A stretch of 64,000 nt of DNA from Puniceibacterium antarcticum (GCF_002760615.1 NZ_AWWI01000016.1:62001-126000); one strand, 5' to 3'. Positions 17,163 through 26,397 are shown, counted from the stretch's first letter. Numbers and translations: made by a program. The notes: generated by a model from the sequence alone, not told the origin.

Positions 17163-18776
17163 TCAGATCCAGTTCTTGATGTCGGGCGAAGGATCGGCGG
17201 TCTTGGGGAAAAGCGCGGACATGAAACCCAGCAGTTGCATCCCGTTCACCTTGATCGACGCGCCGTCATATTCGTAATTGCTTTTTGAGCTGCGGTTGGC
17301 CTGCTGGTAGCGGCCACCGATCACGAAGGGGCCGATGCCGACCAATCCGCCGCCCTGCGCCGTACTTTCCTGCGATTTCATGTACTTCACGATATCGCTG
17401 GAATAGATCCGCAGGTTGCGCAAAAAGAGCGCCTTGGTCGGATAGCCGATCAGCGCGCCATTCGGATTGCTGGTGCCGTCCGAATGCTTGTCGGTCTTGT
17501 AGTCGCGGACAAACGTATCATTCGGCTTCCAGCCACGCGACATGAAGAAGCTGGGCTCAAAGGCGAACCGCGCGATTTCAACGGTGGTGTATTCGAATTC
17601 GATACCGAAATCGGAACTGTCGAAATTGAAGGTTTTGGTGGTTTTGCCGCCGCCGCCGCCACCGCCGATGGTGAAGGCGCCCAGAGACAGACCAAACTGG
17701 CCCCCACCCGAACTGCTGCTGCTGCTGCGCTCGACCGTGCGTTTCAGCGAGCGTTCGGAAAAGTGCGACCAGCCGGAGGAGCGGGCAAATGCGCCGGGAA
17801 TGATGCTTGCGGGGGAGAAGGAGTAGCCGTAAGCGCCGGTCGTGGAATTTTCCAGATCCAGAACGGTCTGCAGAAGCATGTCCTTCCACAGGACCATGGA
17901 CTGACCGGTGATGTGGCTGATGGCTGCCTGAGCCCGCTCTATATCGTTCTTGTAACCGCGTGCGGTCCAGGCGCTCTGGGCCTGAAGCGCGCGCTGGCGA
18001 TAGATGCCACCCGATCTCTGCCATTCGATAGCATCGGCGGCGGTGCCGCTACTGGCCCGCGCCAGACGCGAAGCGTAGTCGATCGCCGCCTCCTCGTAGG
18101 CCTGCTTGTATTTCATGTAGGCTTCCATGGCCGGGCTTGGCCGCGGTTCCATGGTTTTTTTGCCAGTCAGGAAATCCTCGACCTCTACCTGGATGGTCAG
18201 AAGGGCCTGCATTCGTTCCAGCAGCGCCTTTTCCTGAGGGGTCAGCGCATCGTCGGCCACTTTGCACAGCTTTAGCGTGTCCTTGTAAACGGTGCTGAGC
18301 TTGCGGTTGGACTGGCCATAGACGACCGAGATATGCTTGTGCTTGCCCGCGCTCTGGTCGGCCGCCCAGCCGGTGTCGGAGGGCGCTGGTTCGGAAACGG
18401 GGATGAAATCCACCAGCCGCGACCACTGTTCCCAGCACCCCAGAAGGTGCTGCTGATACATGCGCTTGGCCTCTTCGAGGGCGTCCTGGGGGCTCATGCC
18501 CATCGGGCGCGCCTCGGCGTCGCCCGCGTCAGGGTCATCGTTCTCTTTCGGGCCGCTGAGCGTTTCCACCAATTCGCGGAAATCCTCGAGGTTTAATTGC
18601 GTCGGCCCGGCATAGGGGCCAGCGATGGCAAAATCAAAGAAGCTCTCGTCGATCGGCATCCCGGGGGAGAGAAAGTTGAGCTTCATGTTGGCGGGCAACG
18701 GCAGGTCCGCGGTGCCACCTGTCAGCCCTTCGTAAAGCTTGTTGATGACGTATCCCATCAGGTCTTCGAGTTTCAT
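17163..18776 (-). CDS. Unrecognised 537-residue protein heading the caspase operon
   Basis: No family recognised. The N-terminus (MKLEDLMGYVINKLYEGLTGG) is helical; residues about 95-300 are largely helical with coiled-coil character; a serine run followed by a glycine run (residues about 355-385, SSSSSSGGG and GGGGGGGK) separates them from a C-terminal beta-like part with FNFDSSDFGIEFEYTTVEIAR. The Gly-rich linker recalls proteins that assemble or insert into other structures, but there is no direct evidence. ATG at 18776 follows GGAGGGGAAACA; the six-residue upstream extension was dropped. No export signal is visible. As first gene of the operon it is probably the most highly expressed component. 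Confidence 0.75.
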   Translation of the reverse strand: MKLEDLMGYVINKLYEGLTGGTADLPLPANMKLNFLSPGMPIDESFFDFAIAGPYAGPTQLNLEDFRELVETLSGPKENDDPDAGDAEARPMGMSPQDALEEAKRMYQQHLLGCWEQWSRLVDFIPVSEPAPSDTGWAADQSAGKHKHISVVYGQSNRKLSTVYKDTLKLCKVADDALTPQEKALLERMQALLTIQVEVEDFLTGKKTMEPRPSPAMEAYMKYKQAYEEAAIDYASRLARASSGTAADAIEWQRSGGIYRQRALQAQSAWTARGYKNDIERAQAAISHITGQSMVLWKDMLLQTVLDLENSTTGAYGYSFSPASIIPGAFARSSGWSHFSERSLKRTVERSSSSSSGGGQFGLSLGAFTIGGGGGGGKTTKTFNFDSSDFGIEFEYTTVEIARFAFEPSFFMSRGWKPNDTFVRDYKTDKHSDGTSNPNGALIGYPTKALFLRNLRIYSSDIVKYMKSQESTAQGGGLVGIGPFVIGGRYQQANRSSKSNYEYDGASIKVNGMQLLGFMSALFPKTADPSPDIKNWI

Positions 18777-19419
18777 TGTTTCCCCTCCTGGCATCTGCCG
18801 CCGACACGGCGGTTCTGTCTGGAAGGACGATGCCCGCGAACGACCGTGAATGCGCGTGAGTTAAATGTGAACTTGAAATTCACACCTTCTCAATCTGTCC
18901 GCGGTATCCCGATTTGGGTCCCGGAAGATGCTGACAGGCCATTTTGACCTGTATGGATATTTCTATTTAATTTTTGATAGTTAAGAGCGAATCCTGCGCC
19001 AAAGGAGGCTCAACAGCGAACAGAGATTCCCCCGCAAATTCAGACAGAGTGCAGCGCGCATCGCCTTGGCGCGCAGGCTTTGTCCTTGCGCGACGGTCGA
19101 TATGCCCTGTCCGTGGTACGGGGTTCGAATGTGCTGATTGCCGCGAGAACTGACCCGGCATTGGTGGCGGGATTTGGTCGTCCGCCGGTCGTCGCTTCCC
19201 GAAAGAGCGTCACGATTGTGATTTTGGCGAAAGGCACAACTGCCGAACGACGTGCAAGCGTGTACGCAGCGGCGGGATCATTCCGCTGCGCCTAGAGCAT
19301 CCCGCCTGAAACTTGAATCCCTTTTTCGCTGTCTGTCGGCTGCGCCTCTAACGCGAAATGCGATGAGTGTGTTTCAGGTTAAAGGCGGGACGCTTTAAGT
19401 CAGAGAAGGCTGTTCTGCA
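18777..19419. other. 643-base intergenic region upstream of the caspase operon
   Basis: The part nearest the operon is the likely promoter region, including an AT-rich tract at about 18955-18985. Reading frames at 19040-19295 on both strands have no start-site support or recognisable protein character. The far end holds the inverted repeat at 19293-19396. I see no gene. Confidence 0.55.
19293..19396. repeat. Long-spaced imperfect inverted repeat
   Basis: TAGAGCATCCCGCCTGAAAC at 19293-19312 is mirrored by GTTTCAGG-TTAAA-GGCGGGACGCTTTA at 19371-19396, allowing for a 5-base insertion and a few mismatches. The 58-base centre is unpaired. The arms resemble intergenic palindromic elements I associate with Rhodobacterales genomes (memory, not verified); it may also act as a terminator for the cupin gene ending at 19420. 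Confidence 0.5.
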
Positions 19420-19773
19420 TCAGCTCAGCTTGATGCAGAAATGCTTCCTGACTGGCTTTTCGATCGTCCATGTGCCCTTGAAACCGGGTTCGACGGTGAA
19501 CGCATCGCCCGGCTGCAGGGTCACCGGGGCGCCGCCTTCGGGCGTGATGGTGATCTGACCTTCGATCAAATGCACGAACTCGTAAAACTTGTAGCTCGTG
19601 TGCCAGGTACCAAGGGTTGCTTCCCAAGTCCCGCTGATCACGCTGCCGTCGATGGAGGTATGCTGGACCCATGTCTTCATGGTCGGGTTGCCCTCGATCT
19701 TAGTCCAACCTTCAAGATCGGTCATCATTGGGTCGGGGCCCGGTGCGGGAAAACGGAAAACCATATCGCTCAT
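19420..19773 (-). CDS. Small cupin-domain protein (EutQ/DUF861-like)
   Basis: A 117-residue single-domain cupin. The two cupin motifs are visible as YEFVHLIEGQITITPEGG and LQPGDAFTVEPGF, the second ending with GTWTI. It resembles the DUF861/ureidoglycine-aminohydrolase-like group; the usual metal-binding histidines are only partly present, so catalytic activity is uncertain. The ATG at 19773 (MSDMVFRF) is used rather than the frame opening at 20058, because the cupin family starts here and the upstream codons are low-quality, although AAAGGGAC upstream gives a suitable ribosome-binding site. It is transcribed away from the GNAT gene. Confidence 0.8.
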   Translation of the reverse strand: MSDMVFRFPAPGPDPMMTDLEGWTKIEGNPTMKTWVQHTSIDGSVISGTWEATLGTWHTSYKFYEFVHLIEGQITITPEGGAPVTLQPGDAFTVEPGFKGTWTIEKPVRKHFCIKLS

Positions 19774-20002
19774 GTCAGTCCCTTTAAGATTGCGCTTTGG
19801 TCGTGGATTCGTCGTAGGGTGCTTGCGGTAAGCTGGCAAGGGACAACGATGCGGCTTGCTTTTCTTGCGGAAATTGGCGGCGGGAAAGCCCGCCTGTGAC
19901 ACGTCGGCCTGCCAGCTGAAACGGCTGGAAAAGACGCAATGAATGACTGATGACTGTAACCGGCATGGCCAGGATGCAGGAAATAGTGGAGAGGGGACGA
20001 GC

Positions 20003-20578
20003 ATGTTGATCCGCGAAGCAGAGCCATCAGACGCCGAGCATCTGGTGCGCTTCATCAATATGGCGGCGGATGATCTCCCGCTGCATTTCTGGCAGAAATC
20101 GGTCGGCGCTGATGGGGATGCCTGGGCCTATGGCCGGGAGCGGGCCACGCGGGAAACCGGCAGTTTTTCGTATCGCAACGCATCGCTTGCCGAAGTGGAC
20201 GGCAAGGTTGCGGCCTGCCTTCTGGGTTATCCCGCCGAGGGTGAGCCGGGGCCGATTGATCCGGACACGCCTGCGATCTTCGTCCCTCTGCTTGAACTCG
20301 AAGCGCTTGCGCCAGGGTCTTGGTATCTGAACGTGCTTGCGACTTATGAACCGTTTCGCGGCAAGGGGTTGGGCAGCGCCCTTCTGGTCTATGCTGAAGA
20401 GGTGGCGCGACGCACAGGATGCGGGACAATCAGCCTGATTGCCGAGGACACGCATCCGGACGCACTGCGCCTTTATGCGGCCAAGGGCTATCGCGAGATT
20501 GCCCGACGTCCGGTTGTAAAGGGCGATTGGCACGTCGATGCAAAGGAATGGATCCTGTTTGCGAAATCTGTCGGTTGA
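20003..20578 (+). CDS. GNAT-family N-acetyltransferase
   Basis: A 191-residue GNAT protein. The acetyl-CoA-binding motif A is YEPFRGKGLGSALLVYA at about residues 115-131, followed by the typical beta5-alpha4 segment (ISLIAEDTHPDALRLYAAKGY). The amino group acceptor is unknown. ATG at 20003 is preceded by GAGAGGGGACGAGC and begins MLIREAEPSDAEHL, the standard GNAT opening, so 20 upstream codons were removed. It stands alone between the cupin and the ugp promoter. Confidence 0.88.
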   Translation: MLIREAEPSDAEHLVRFINMAADDLPLHFWQKSVGADGDAWAYGRERATRETGSFSYRNASLAEVDGKVAACLLGYPAEGEPGPIDPDTPAIFVPLLELEALAPGSWYLNVLATYEPFRGKGLGSALLVYAEEVARRTGCGTISLIAEDTHPDALRLYAAKGYREIARRPVVKGDWHVDAKEWILFAKSVG

Positions 20579-20796
20579 GCCAGCGCAGGGTTTGTGGACG
20601 CGATCAGATCGTGGTGCTGTCACGTTGACCGGTCAGGGCATGTAGTCAGAACAGGCGCTGTCGGCCCCAGCGTTCCTGACGTCGCATGTCCGCAGTCAGT
20701 TACAGCTGAAGGATGACCCGAACACTCTAAGGGGCTTCAATGTGGCCTCAGCTGCTCTGTCCAGAGGGCCGTGCGTGCCAGTAGCGCAATATCGCC

Positions 20797-20840
20797 CGGT
20801 TACCAAACTGTCATGAAAGCGAAACGAAACTGTCAAAGGT
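20797..20840 (+). promoter_or_regulatory. PHO box (PhoB-binding direct repeats) upstream of ugpB
   Basis: CTGTCAT begins at 20808 and CTGTCAA at 20830, exactly 22 bases or two 11-base PhoB units apart, with the intervening unit GCGAAACGAAA and a weaker unit before (CGGTTACCAAA). The consensus alphaproteobacterial PHO box is built from 11-base units starting CTGTCA. This fits phosphate-starvation control of the ugp genes. Confidence 0.75.
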
Positions 20841-20873
20841 CGCGCATAAGGGTCGCCCAGCAAACAATAATAT

Positions 20874-20890
20874 ATTGTCAAAGGGACAAT
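20874..20890 (+). promoter_or_regulatory. Short inverted repeat over the ugpB ribosome-binding site
   Basis: ATTGTC at 20874-20879 pairs with GACAAT at 20885-20890, enclosing AAAGG. The loop and right arm contain the AAAGGGA ribosome-binding site, 5 bases before the ugpB ATG, so the structure could tune translation. The stem is only 6 bp. Confidence 0.35.
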
Positions 20891-20894
20891 CGAT

Positions 20895-22190
20895 ATGATG
20901 AAGACCGCGGCCACAACGATCGCACTTACCCTGACCGCTTCTTCGGTCATGGCTCAGACCAATATCAGCTGGTGGCACGGCATGGGCGGCCGCAACGGCG
21001 AGGTGATCAACGAAATCTCGCAAATGTTCAACGAAGCGCAGTCTGAATGCGTGCTGACGCCGGTATCGCGCGGAACCTATGAAGAGGCCCTGTCCTCTGG
21101 TATCGCCGCCTTCCGCTCGGGCGAACAGCCCAACATCCTGCAGGTGTTCGACGCAGGTGCCGCGACAATCATCGCCGCCAAAGGTGCTACGATCCCGGCA
21201 GAGGATCTGATCACCGGTGCTGGCGAAGAGTTCAACCGCGACGCGTTCATCGCAGGCGTGCGCAATTTCTATGCCGACAGCGACGGCAAGTTCGTCGGCA
21301 TGCCGTTCAACTCGTCTGCGCCGATCATGTACTACAACACCGAAGCCTTCGAGAAGGCCGGTGTCGCGCCGCCGAAGACCTGGGAAGAGTTCGAAGCGAT
21401 TGCGCCGGCTCTGAAAGAGGCGGGCTATACGCCCATGACAGCGTCGCAGCTGACCTGGATGATGGTCGAGAATTTCAAATCGCGCAACAACCAGCAGTTC
21501 GCGACGAACAACAACGGTTATGATGCGATCGAAGGCACCGAGATCATCGTCACCGACGAAAATCAGGTGATGATGTTCGAAAAGCTGAAGGATTGGGCCG
21601 ACAAAGGTCTGTTCGGGTTCTACGGCGCGGGCTGGGCTGACAACCTCAAGCCGTTCGAGGAAGGCCAGTCCGCCATGTGGATCGGGTCGTCCGGGTCTTT
21701 CGGTGGATTGCAGAAATCGACCGGTTTCGAATTCTCGGCGGTTCCCATGCCGTATTGGGATGCGATCGAAGGTGCGGGCACGCAAAGCTTTATCGGCGGG
21801 GCAGCCCTGTTCGCGATGTCGGGCAAGTCCGAGGAAGAGAACACCTGCACCGCGCAGTTCTTCACCTTCCTGACCTCGCCCGAGACCCAGGTGTTCTATC
21901 ACAAGGCCACCGGATATGTGCCGATCACCGAAGCCGCTTATGAGCTGGCCAAGAGCCAAGGCTATTACGACGAGCAGCCGGTGGCCGAAGTCGGCATCCA
22001 GCAGTTGATGCTGAAGGGTGGCGAATGGTCCAAGGGGTACCGTATGGGGTTCTACCCGCAGATCCGCACGGTGATGGAGCGCGAGTTCAACCGCATCTTC
22101 TCGGGTGAAGTGAGTGTCAAGGACGGCTTCCAGATCATCGAGGACGAAGGCAACCAGCTTCTGGCGCGCTTTGCAAAGACATCTGGCTGA
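20895..22190 (+). CDS. ugpB: Glycerol-3-phosphate ABC transporter substrate-binding protein UgpB
   Basis: A 431-residue periplasmic binding protein with a signal peptide of about 20 residues ending in SSVMAQ. The mature part opens TNISWWHGMGGRNGEVI, characteristic of UgpB, and continues with the family features PFNSSAPIMYYNTEAF and MWIGSSGSFG. It captures sn-glycerol-3-phosphate or glycerophosphodiesters for the UgpAEC permease. It is the first gene of the operon, behind a PHO box. ATG at 20895 follows AAAGGGACAATCGAT. A 130-base gap with a hairpin separates it from ugpA. Confidence 0.93.
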   Translation: MMKTAATTIALTLTASSVMAQTNISWWHGMGGRNGEVINEISQMFNEAQSECVLTPVSRGTYEEALSSGIAAFRSGEQPNILQVFDAGAATIIAAKGATIPAEDLITGAGEEFNRDAFIAGVRNFYADSDGKFVGMPFNSSAPIMYYNTEAFEKAGVAPPKTWEEFEAIAPALKEAGYTPMTASQLTWMMVENFKSRNNQQFATNNNGYDAIEGTEIIVTDENQVMMFEKLKDWADKGLFGFYGAGWADNLKPFEEGQSAMWIGSSGSFGGLQKSTGFEFSAVPMPYWDAIEGAGTQSFIGGAALFAMSGKSEEENTCTAQFFTFLTSPETQVFYHKATGYVPITEAAYELAKSQGYYDEQPVAEVGIQQLMLKGGEWSKGYRMGFYPQIRTVMEREFNRIFSGEVSVKDGFQIIEDEGNQLLARFAKTSG

Positions 22191-22210
22191 AACACGGCCT
22201 GCTTTAACGG

Positions 22211-22240
22211 CGGGGATCCGGGCAGACGCCCGGGGCCCCG
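22211..22240 (+). terminator. Intercistronic hairpin after ugpB
   Basis: CGGGGATCCGGG at 22211-22222 pairs with CCCGGGGCCCCG at 22229-22240 except for two central positions, around a 6-base loop. No T run follows, so it more likely stabilises the ugpB message or causes partial termination than stops the operon. Confidence 0.55.
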
Positions 22241-22320
22241 CTTCGTATTTGGACCTGCGCGTGGCGGGTCAGCGCCGCCCTGCCAATCCTCCGCCCCTTA
22301 CCTCAAGATCGGCTTGCCAA

Positions 22321-23292
22321 GTGACCGACTCCCCCCTCCGCACCACACTTCCGAATGGCGCGCTTCTGTCGCGCCTGCGCGCGTGGTATAGCGCCGATAC
22401 GCCGAACCCGGCAAAGCGCGTTCAGTTCGACCGCCCGCTAACGCCCTGGCTTTTCCTGCTGCCACAACTTGCCGTCGTAGTGATCTTTTTCTACTGGCCC
22501 TCGGTGCAGGCTGTCACATCGTCCTTCTATATCGAAGATCCCTTTGGTTTTGGCTCTACTTTTGTGGGCACCGAAAACTACACCGATGCGCTGACATCCA
22601 GTCAGTACGCCAGCACCGCCATGTTCACAGCGTTCTTCTGTGTGATGGTGACAGGGCTGTCGCTGGGGATCGGGCTTTTGCTGGCGGTCAAGGCTGACAA
22701 GGTGATCCGCGGCGCGGCCACCTACAAGACCCTGCTGATTTCGGTCTATGCGATCGCACCACCGGTGGCCGGTCTGATCGGGATGATGTTCTTTGACATG
22801 CACATCGGCCCGCTGACCGATCTGGCCGCCTTTTTCGGCCACGACCTGCGGGTTGGCATAAATTACTGGGATACTGCTTTTGCGCTGATCACCATCTCTG
22901 TCTGGAAGCAGATCCCCTATAACTTCATCTTTTTCCTGTCGGGCCTGCAATCCGTGCCGGTTTCGGTGCGGGAGGCCGCGCTGATCGATGCGCAATCCGG
23001 ATGGCGGCGGTTCTGCGACGTGACCCTGCCGCTGCTGGCGCCTACGGCCTTTTTCCTGCTGGTGATCAACATCACCTACGCGATGTTCGACACCTTTCCG
23101 ATCATCGACGTGGTGGTGAAGGACAAGCCGGCGAACAACCCGATCACGCTGGTCTACAAGGTCTATCTGGACGGGTTCAAAGGCAACGACATCGGCGGGT
23201 CTTCGGCGCAGTCCGTGATCCTGATGGTGGTGGTGGCGGCGCTGACGGTGCTGCAATTCCGCTTTCTTGAACGCCGCGTCCATTACGGGTGA
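22321..23292 (+). CDS. ugpA: Glycerol-3-phosphate ABC transporter permease UgpA
   Basis: An inner-membrane permease with six hydrophobic helices, starting TPWLFLLPQLAVVVIFFYW, and the EAA loop VREAALIDAQSGWRRFCDVTLP that contacts UgpC. The open frame runs back to 22114 but overlaps ugpB there; the GTG at 22321 gives 324 residues, close to family length, though its ribosome-binding site is weak. Forms the channel with UgpE. The stop overlaps no codon of ugpE in the chosen start, the two being one base apart. Confidence 0.88.
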   Translation: MTDSPLRTTLPNGALLSRLRAWYSADTPNPAKRVQFDRPLTPWLFLLPQLAVVVIFFYWPSVQAVTSSFYIEDPFGFGSTFVGTENYTDALTSSQYASTAMFTAFFCVMVTGLSLGIGLLLAVKADKVIRGAATYKTLLISVYAIAPPVAGLIGMMFFDMHIGPLTDLAAFFGHDLRVGINYWDTAFALITISVWKQIPYNFIFFLSGLQSVPVSVREAALIDAQSGWRRFCDVTLPLLAPTAFFLLVINITYAMFDTFPIIDVVVKDKPANNPITLVYKVYLDGFKGNDIGGSSAQSVILMVVVAALTVLQFRFLERRVHYG

Positions 23293-23293
23293 C

Positions 23294-24139
23294 ATGATGC
23301 AGAGAATAAAACCTTTCGACCACCTGATCCTGATCATCGGCGCGCTTTTCCTGATTGCGCCGGTCGTGATGGCGTTCATGTCCTCGACGCACAGTGCGAT
23401 AGATATCCATTCCAACGGGCTCTATTTCACGCCGGGGAGTGATGCCGTCGGAACCTATGGCAAGGTCCTGACCCACCGGGGCGGATTCACCGGAGATGTC
23501 ACCGGGATGCGGATGCTGATGAACTCGATGATCATGGGTCTCGGCTTTGCGGTGGGCAAGATCGTGCTGTCGATGATGGCAGCCTATGCGCTGGTCTATT
23601 TCCGGTTCCGCTTTGCAACATTGCTGTTCTGGATGATTTTCACCACGCTGCTGCTGCCGCTGGAAGTGCGCATCATGCCGTCCTATCAGGTGATGTCGAC
23701 GCTTGGTCTGCTCAACAGCTATACCGGCCTGATTGTGCCATTGCTGGCCTCGGCCACGGGAACGTTTTTTTTCCGCCAGTTTTTCCGTTCGATCCCGGAC
23801 GAGATGCTGGAAGCGGCACGGATCGACGGCGCGGGCCCATACAAGTTCTTCATCGACATTCTGGTCCCGCTGTCGCGCACGATGATGGCGGCGATCTTCA
23901 TCATCATGTTCATCTACGGCTGGAACCAGTACTTGTGGCCGCTGCTGATGACCACGGATGAGAGTTTCTACACCCTGATGCGGGGGATCAAGTCGATCCT
24001 GCAAGTCTGGATCGGCAGTCAGATCCCCGATTACAACGAAGCCTTTGCCCTGGCGGTGCTGGCGATGATCCCCCCGGTTGCGGTGGTGGTGATCTTCCAG
24101 CGCATGTTCATCAAGGGCCTGACCGAAAGCGACAAATAA
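23294..24139 (+). CDS. ugpE: Glycerol-3-phosphate ABC transporter permease UgpE
   Basis: A 281-residue permease with six membrane helices ([19 protein letters not shown] first) and the EAA-loop segment [25 protein letters not shown] at 23294 lies one base beyond the ugpA stop and begins [10 protein letters not shown]; the longer frame from 23267 would overlap ugpA by 26 bases. The following ATG at 23297 is equally possible. Its stop shares one base with the ugpC start (TAATG). Confidence 0.9.
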   Translation: MMQRIKPFDHLILIIGALFLIAPVVMAFMSSTHSAIDIHSNGLYFTPGSDAVGTYGKVLTHRGGFTGDVTGMRMLMNSMIMGLGFAVGKIVLSMMAAYALVYFRFRFATLLFWMIFTTLLLPLEVRIMPSYQVMSTLGLLNSYTGLIVPLLASATGTFFFRQFFRSIPDEMLEAARIDGAGPYKFFIDILVPLSRTMMAAIFIIMFIYGWNQYLWPLLMTTDESFYTLMRGIKSILQVWIGSQIPDYNEAFALAVLAMIPPVAVVVIFQRMFIKGLTESDK

Positions 24140-25212
24140 TGGCACATCTCTCACTCAGGAACGTCGGCAAGACCTATGCGGGCGGGAACCAGCCGGCAGT
24201 CTGCGGGATCAACATCGAGATCGCGGATGGGGAATTCATCGTTCTCGTCGGCCCGTCTGGCTGTGGAAAATCAACGCTTTTGCGGATGGTCGCCGGGCTT
24301 GAGACGACCACTGACGGCGAAATCCGCATCGGCGAGAGGGTGGTCAACACGCTTGACCCGGCCGAACGCGACATCGCAATGGTGTTCCAGAACTATGCGC
24401 TTTACCCGCATATGACGGTGCGCGACAACATGGCCTACGGGCTGAAGAACCGTGGCGCGTCCAAGGCCACCATCACCGAGCGGGTGAACGAAGCCTCGCG
24501 CATGCTTGAGCTGGGGCCATACCTTGACCGAAAACCCCGTGCCCTGTCGGGTGGCCAGCGCCAGCGCGTTGCCATGGGCCGTGCCATCGTGCGCCAGCCT
24601 GCGGCCTTTCTGTTCGACGAGCCGCTGTCTAACCTTGACGCCAAATTGCGTGTCTCGATGCGGATGGAGATCCGCAAGCTGCAGAAACGGCTTGGCACGA
24701 CCTCGCTTTACGTGACGCATGACCAGCTTGAGGCGATGACGCTGGCAGACCGTCTTGTGGTTCTGAACCAGGGGAAGATCGAACAGATCGGCGCCCCGCT
24801 TGAGATTTATCGCAAACCTGCATCCACGTTTGTCGCGTCGTTCATCGGGGCGCCGGCGATGAGCCTGCTTGACGCCTTTATCGAGAATGGCGCGATCACG
24901 CTGGAAGGGCATGTCCTCGCCCAGATCGGCAACATGGCCGGTCCGGTCACTCTGGGCCTGCGCGCCGAGGATCTGCGCATCGCAAAGGAGGGTTTGCCGA
25001 TGATGGTCGAGCATGTCGAGGAGCTGGGCGCGCAGCGCATTGTTCACGGCACCATCGGCGCGCAGACGCTGGCGGTGATCGATACGGGCGAGGCGGCGGT
25101 GCAGGGCGCGGTCCGCGTGGCCATCGACCCGGACAGGTTGCATCTCTTCGATACGACGACGGGCCAGCGGATCGAGAGCAAACGTCAAACCGCGCGTGAG
25201 CTTGCGCTATGA
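24139..25212 (+). CDS. ugpC: Glycerol-3-phosphate ABC transporter ATP-binding protein UgpC
   Basis: A 357-residue ABC ATPase with Walker [10 protein letters not shown] (about residues 38-46), signature [14 protein letters not shown], Walker [12 protein letters not shown], and the H-loop VTHDQLEAM. The C-terminal 120 residues form the MalK-type regulatory OB domain. It energises import through UgpAE. It overlaps ugpE by one base and its TGA overlaps the next start by four bases, so five genes are read as one unit. Confidence 0.93.
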   Translation: MAHLSLRNVGKTYAGGNQPAVCGINIEIADGEFIVLVGPSGCGKSTLLRMVAGLETTTDGEIRIGERVVNTLDPAERDIAMVFQNYALYPHMTVRDNMAYGLKNRGASKATITERVNEASRMLELGPYLDRKPRALSGGQRQRVAMGRAIVRQPAAFLFDEPLSNLDAKLRVSMRMEIRKLQKRLGTTSLYVTHDQLEAMTLADRLVVLNQGKIEQIGAPLEIYRKPASTFVASFIGAPAMSLLDAFIENGAITLEGHVLAQIGNMAGPVTLGLRAEDLRIAKEGLPMMVEHVEELGAQRIVHGTIGAQTLAVIDTGEAAVQGAVRVAIDPDRLHLFDTTTGQRIESKRQTARELAL

Positions 25213-26186
25213 TACGGGACACTGTGTCCGACCTGCCGGTTCCTGGGGCGGCAGAGCTGGCGCTGCACGGCCTTTCGCGGGATGTCGACACCCACGATGC
25301 GCATATGGCTGGCGTGCCCGGGATGAATTTGATCGAGGTGGGGGGGAGGCCCGGCGTTGCATCGCTGGCGCTTCCGATCACGGTTGGAGCTTGGAATCTG
25401 GAGCGCTGCCTGTTTCCCGAGGCGTCGGCGCGCCAGGTTGCAGATTGTAACGTGCTGCTGGTCTCGGAGATGGACCACGGCATGGCCCGCACCGCACAGC
25501 GCAATACGACCCGCGACGTCGCTGCGACACTTGGCATGGGCTATGCCTACGGCGTGGAGTTTCTGGAGCTTGGCCTTGGTTCTTCCACGGAGCGTGAATT
25601 CTGCGTCGATGACCACAATGCGCGCGGCTATCACGGCAATGGCCTCATGGCGAAAACCGGGCTGCGCTCGCCGTTTGCCGTCAGGCTATACGGCAAACGT
25701 CAGTGGTTTTCCGATGCCGAACAACCGCGTCTTGGAGAACGCATCGCTGTCGGTGCGATCATACCCACCGAAGCCGGGCCGTTCCTTGCCGTCTCGACCC
25801 ATCTTGAAAGCGCATGCGGACCCGACCATCGCGCGGCGCAGGTTCAGGGCCTTCTGGCAGTGATTGATGCCGAGTTTGCGGGGCTGCCCTGTCTTATCGG
25901 CGGCGATCTGAATACGGGAAATCACAATGACGGCGACTGGCGCGCCGAAGGTCTGTTCGACCTTGCCCGCGCCGCCGGTTTCACAGCCCATGGCGGGGCG
26001 GAAGATCAGGCCACGACACGGCCCAGCCTGATCACGCGATGGCCAGACCGGGCGATGAAGCTGGACTGGTTTCTGGCCCGCGGGCTGCGGATCGGCGACA
26101 CCGAGATCCGCTCCTCTCTGGATGAAACCGGCCGCCCGCTTTCAGATCACGATGTGATCGTGACACAAGTTCTGGGCTTGATTTAG
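25209..26186 (+). CDS. Endonuclease/exonuclease/phosphatase-family hydrolase in the ugp operon
   Basis: A 325-residue EEP-fold metal-dependent hydrolase. Conserved active-site segments are all present: [36 protein letters not shown] and LSDHDVI. EEP enzymes cleave phosphodiester or phosphomonoester bonds. Being translationally coupled to ugpC (ATGA) and under the PHO box, it may release phosphate or glycerol phosphate from imported glycerophosphodiesters, where other bacteria carry the unrelated phosphodiesterase UgpQ (inference). No signal peptide is seen, so it acts in the cytosol. A nuclease role cannot be excluded. Confidence 0.85.
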   Translation: MIRDTVSDLPVPGAAELALHGLSRDVDTHDAHMAGVPGMNLIEVGGRPGVASLALPITVGAWNLERCLFPEASARQVADCNVLLVSEMDHGMARTAQRNTTRDVAATLGMGYAYGVEFLELGLGSSTEREFCVDDHNARGYHGNGLMAKTGLRSPFAVRLYGKRQWFSDAEQPRLGERIAVGAIIPTEAGPFLAVSTHLESACGPDHRAAQVQGLLAVIDAEFAGLPCLIGGDLNTGNHNDGDWRAEGLFDLARAAGFTAHGGAEDQATTRPSLITRWPDRAMKLDWFLARGLRIGDTEIRSSLDETGRPLSDHDVIVTQVLGLI

Positions 26187-26397
26187 GCAGAGCCTGATCG
26201 AGAGGATCCTTTTGTCACGCTGACGCCCCCGAGAGCGTTCGCGTTGCCAATTACTCTTGGCTGTAGATGCGTTCACCCTGAGTTCAGAAGTTGCCGTCAG
26301 TGCGCCGCACCTACGTGGCTGACGCCCGCCGCTGTCGGAGTGTGGCCGTGCTGCCTGGCGGGTCGACAGGACAACACCCTGGAACGTATGTGATAAA

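Larger units (their letters stand above)
20579..20894. other. 316-base ugp promoter region
   Basis: Holds the PHO box at 20797-20840 and a small inverted repeat over the ugpB ribosome-binding site (20874-20890). The first 200 bases show no gene and no clear terminator for the GNAT gene. Confidence 0.6.

Noticed and set aside
19040-19295. Small overlapping frames in the spacer before the cupin gene
   Set aside because: Present on both strands with equal weakness and no start signals; treated as non-coding.
20858-20880. AT-rich TAATATATT stretch as a possible second ugpB promoter element
   Set aside because: It is too close to the ATG for its own promoter and no matching -35 element is clear; the PHO box explains regulation better.
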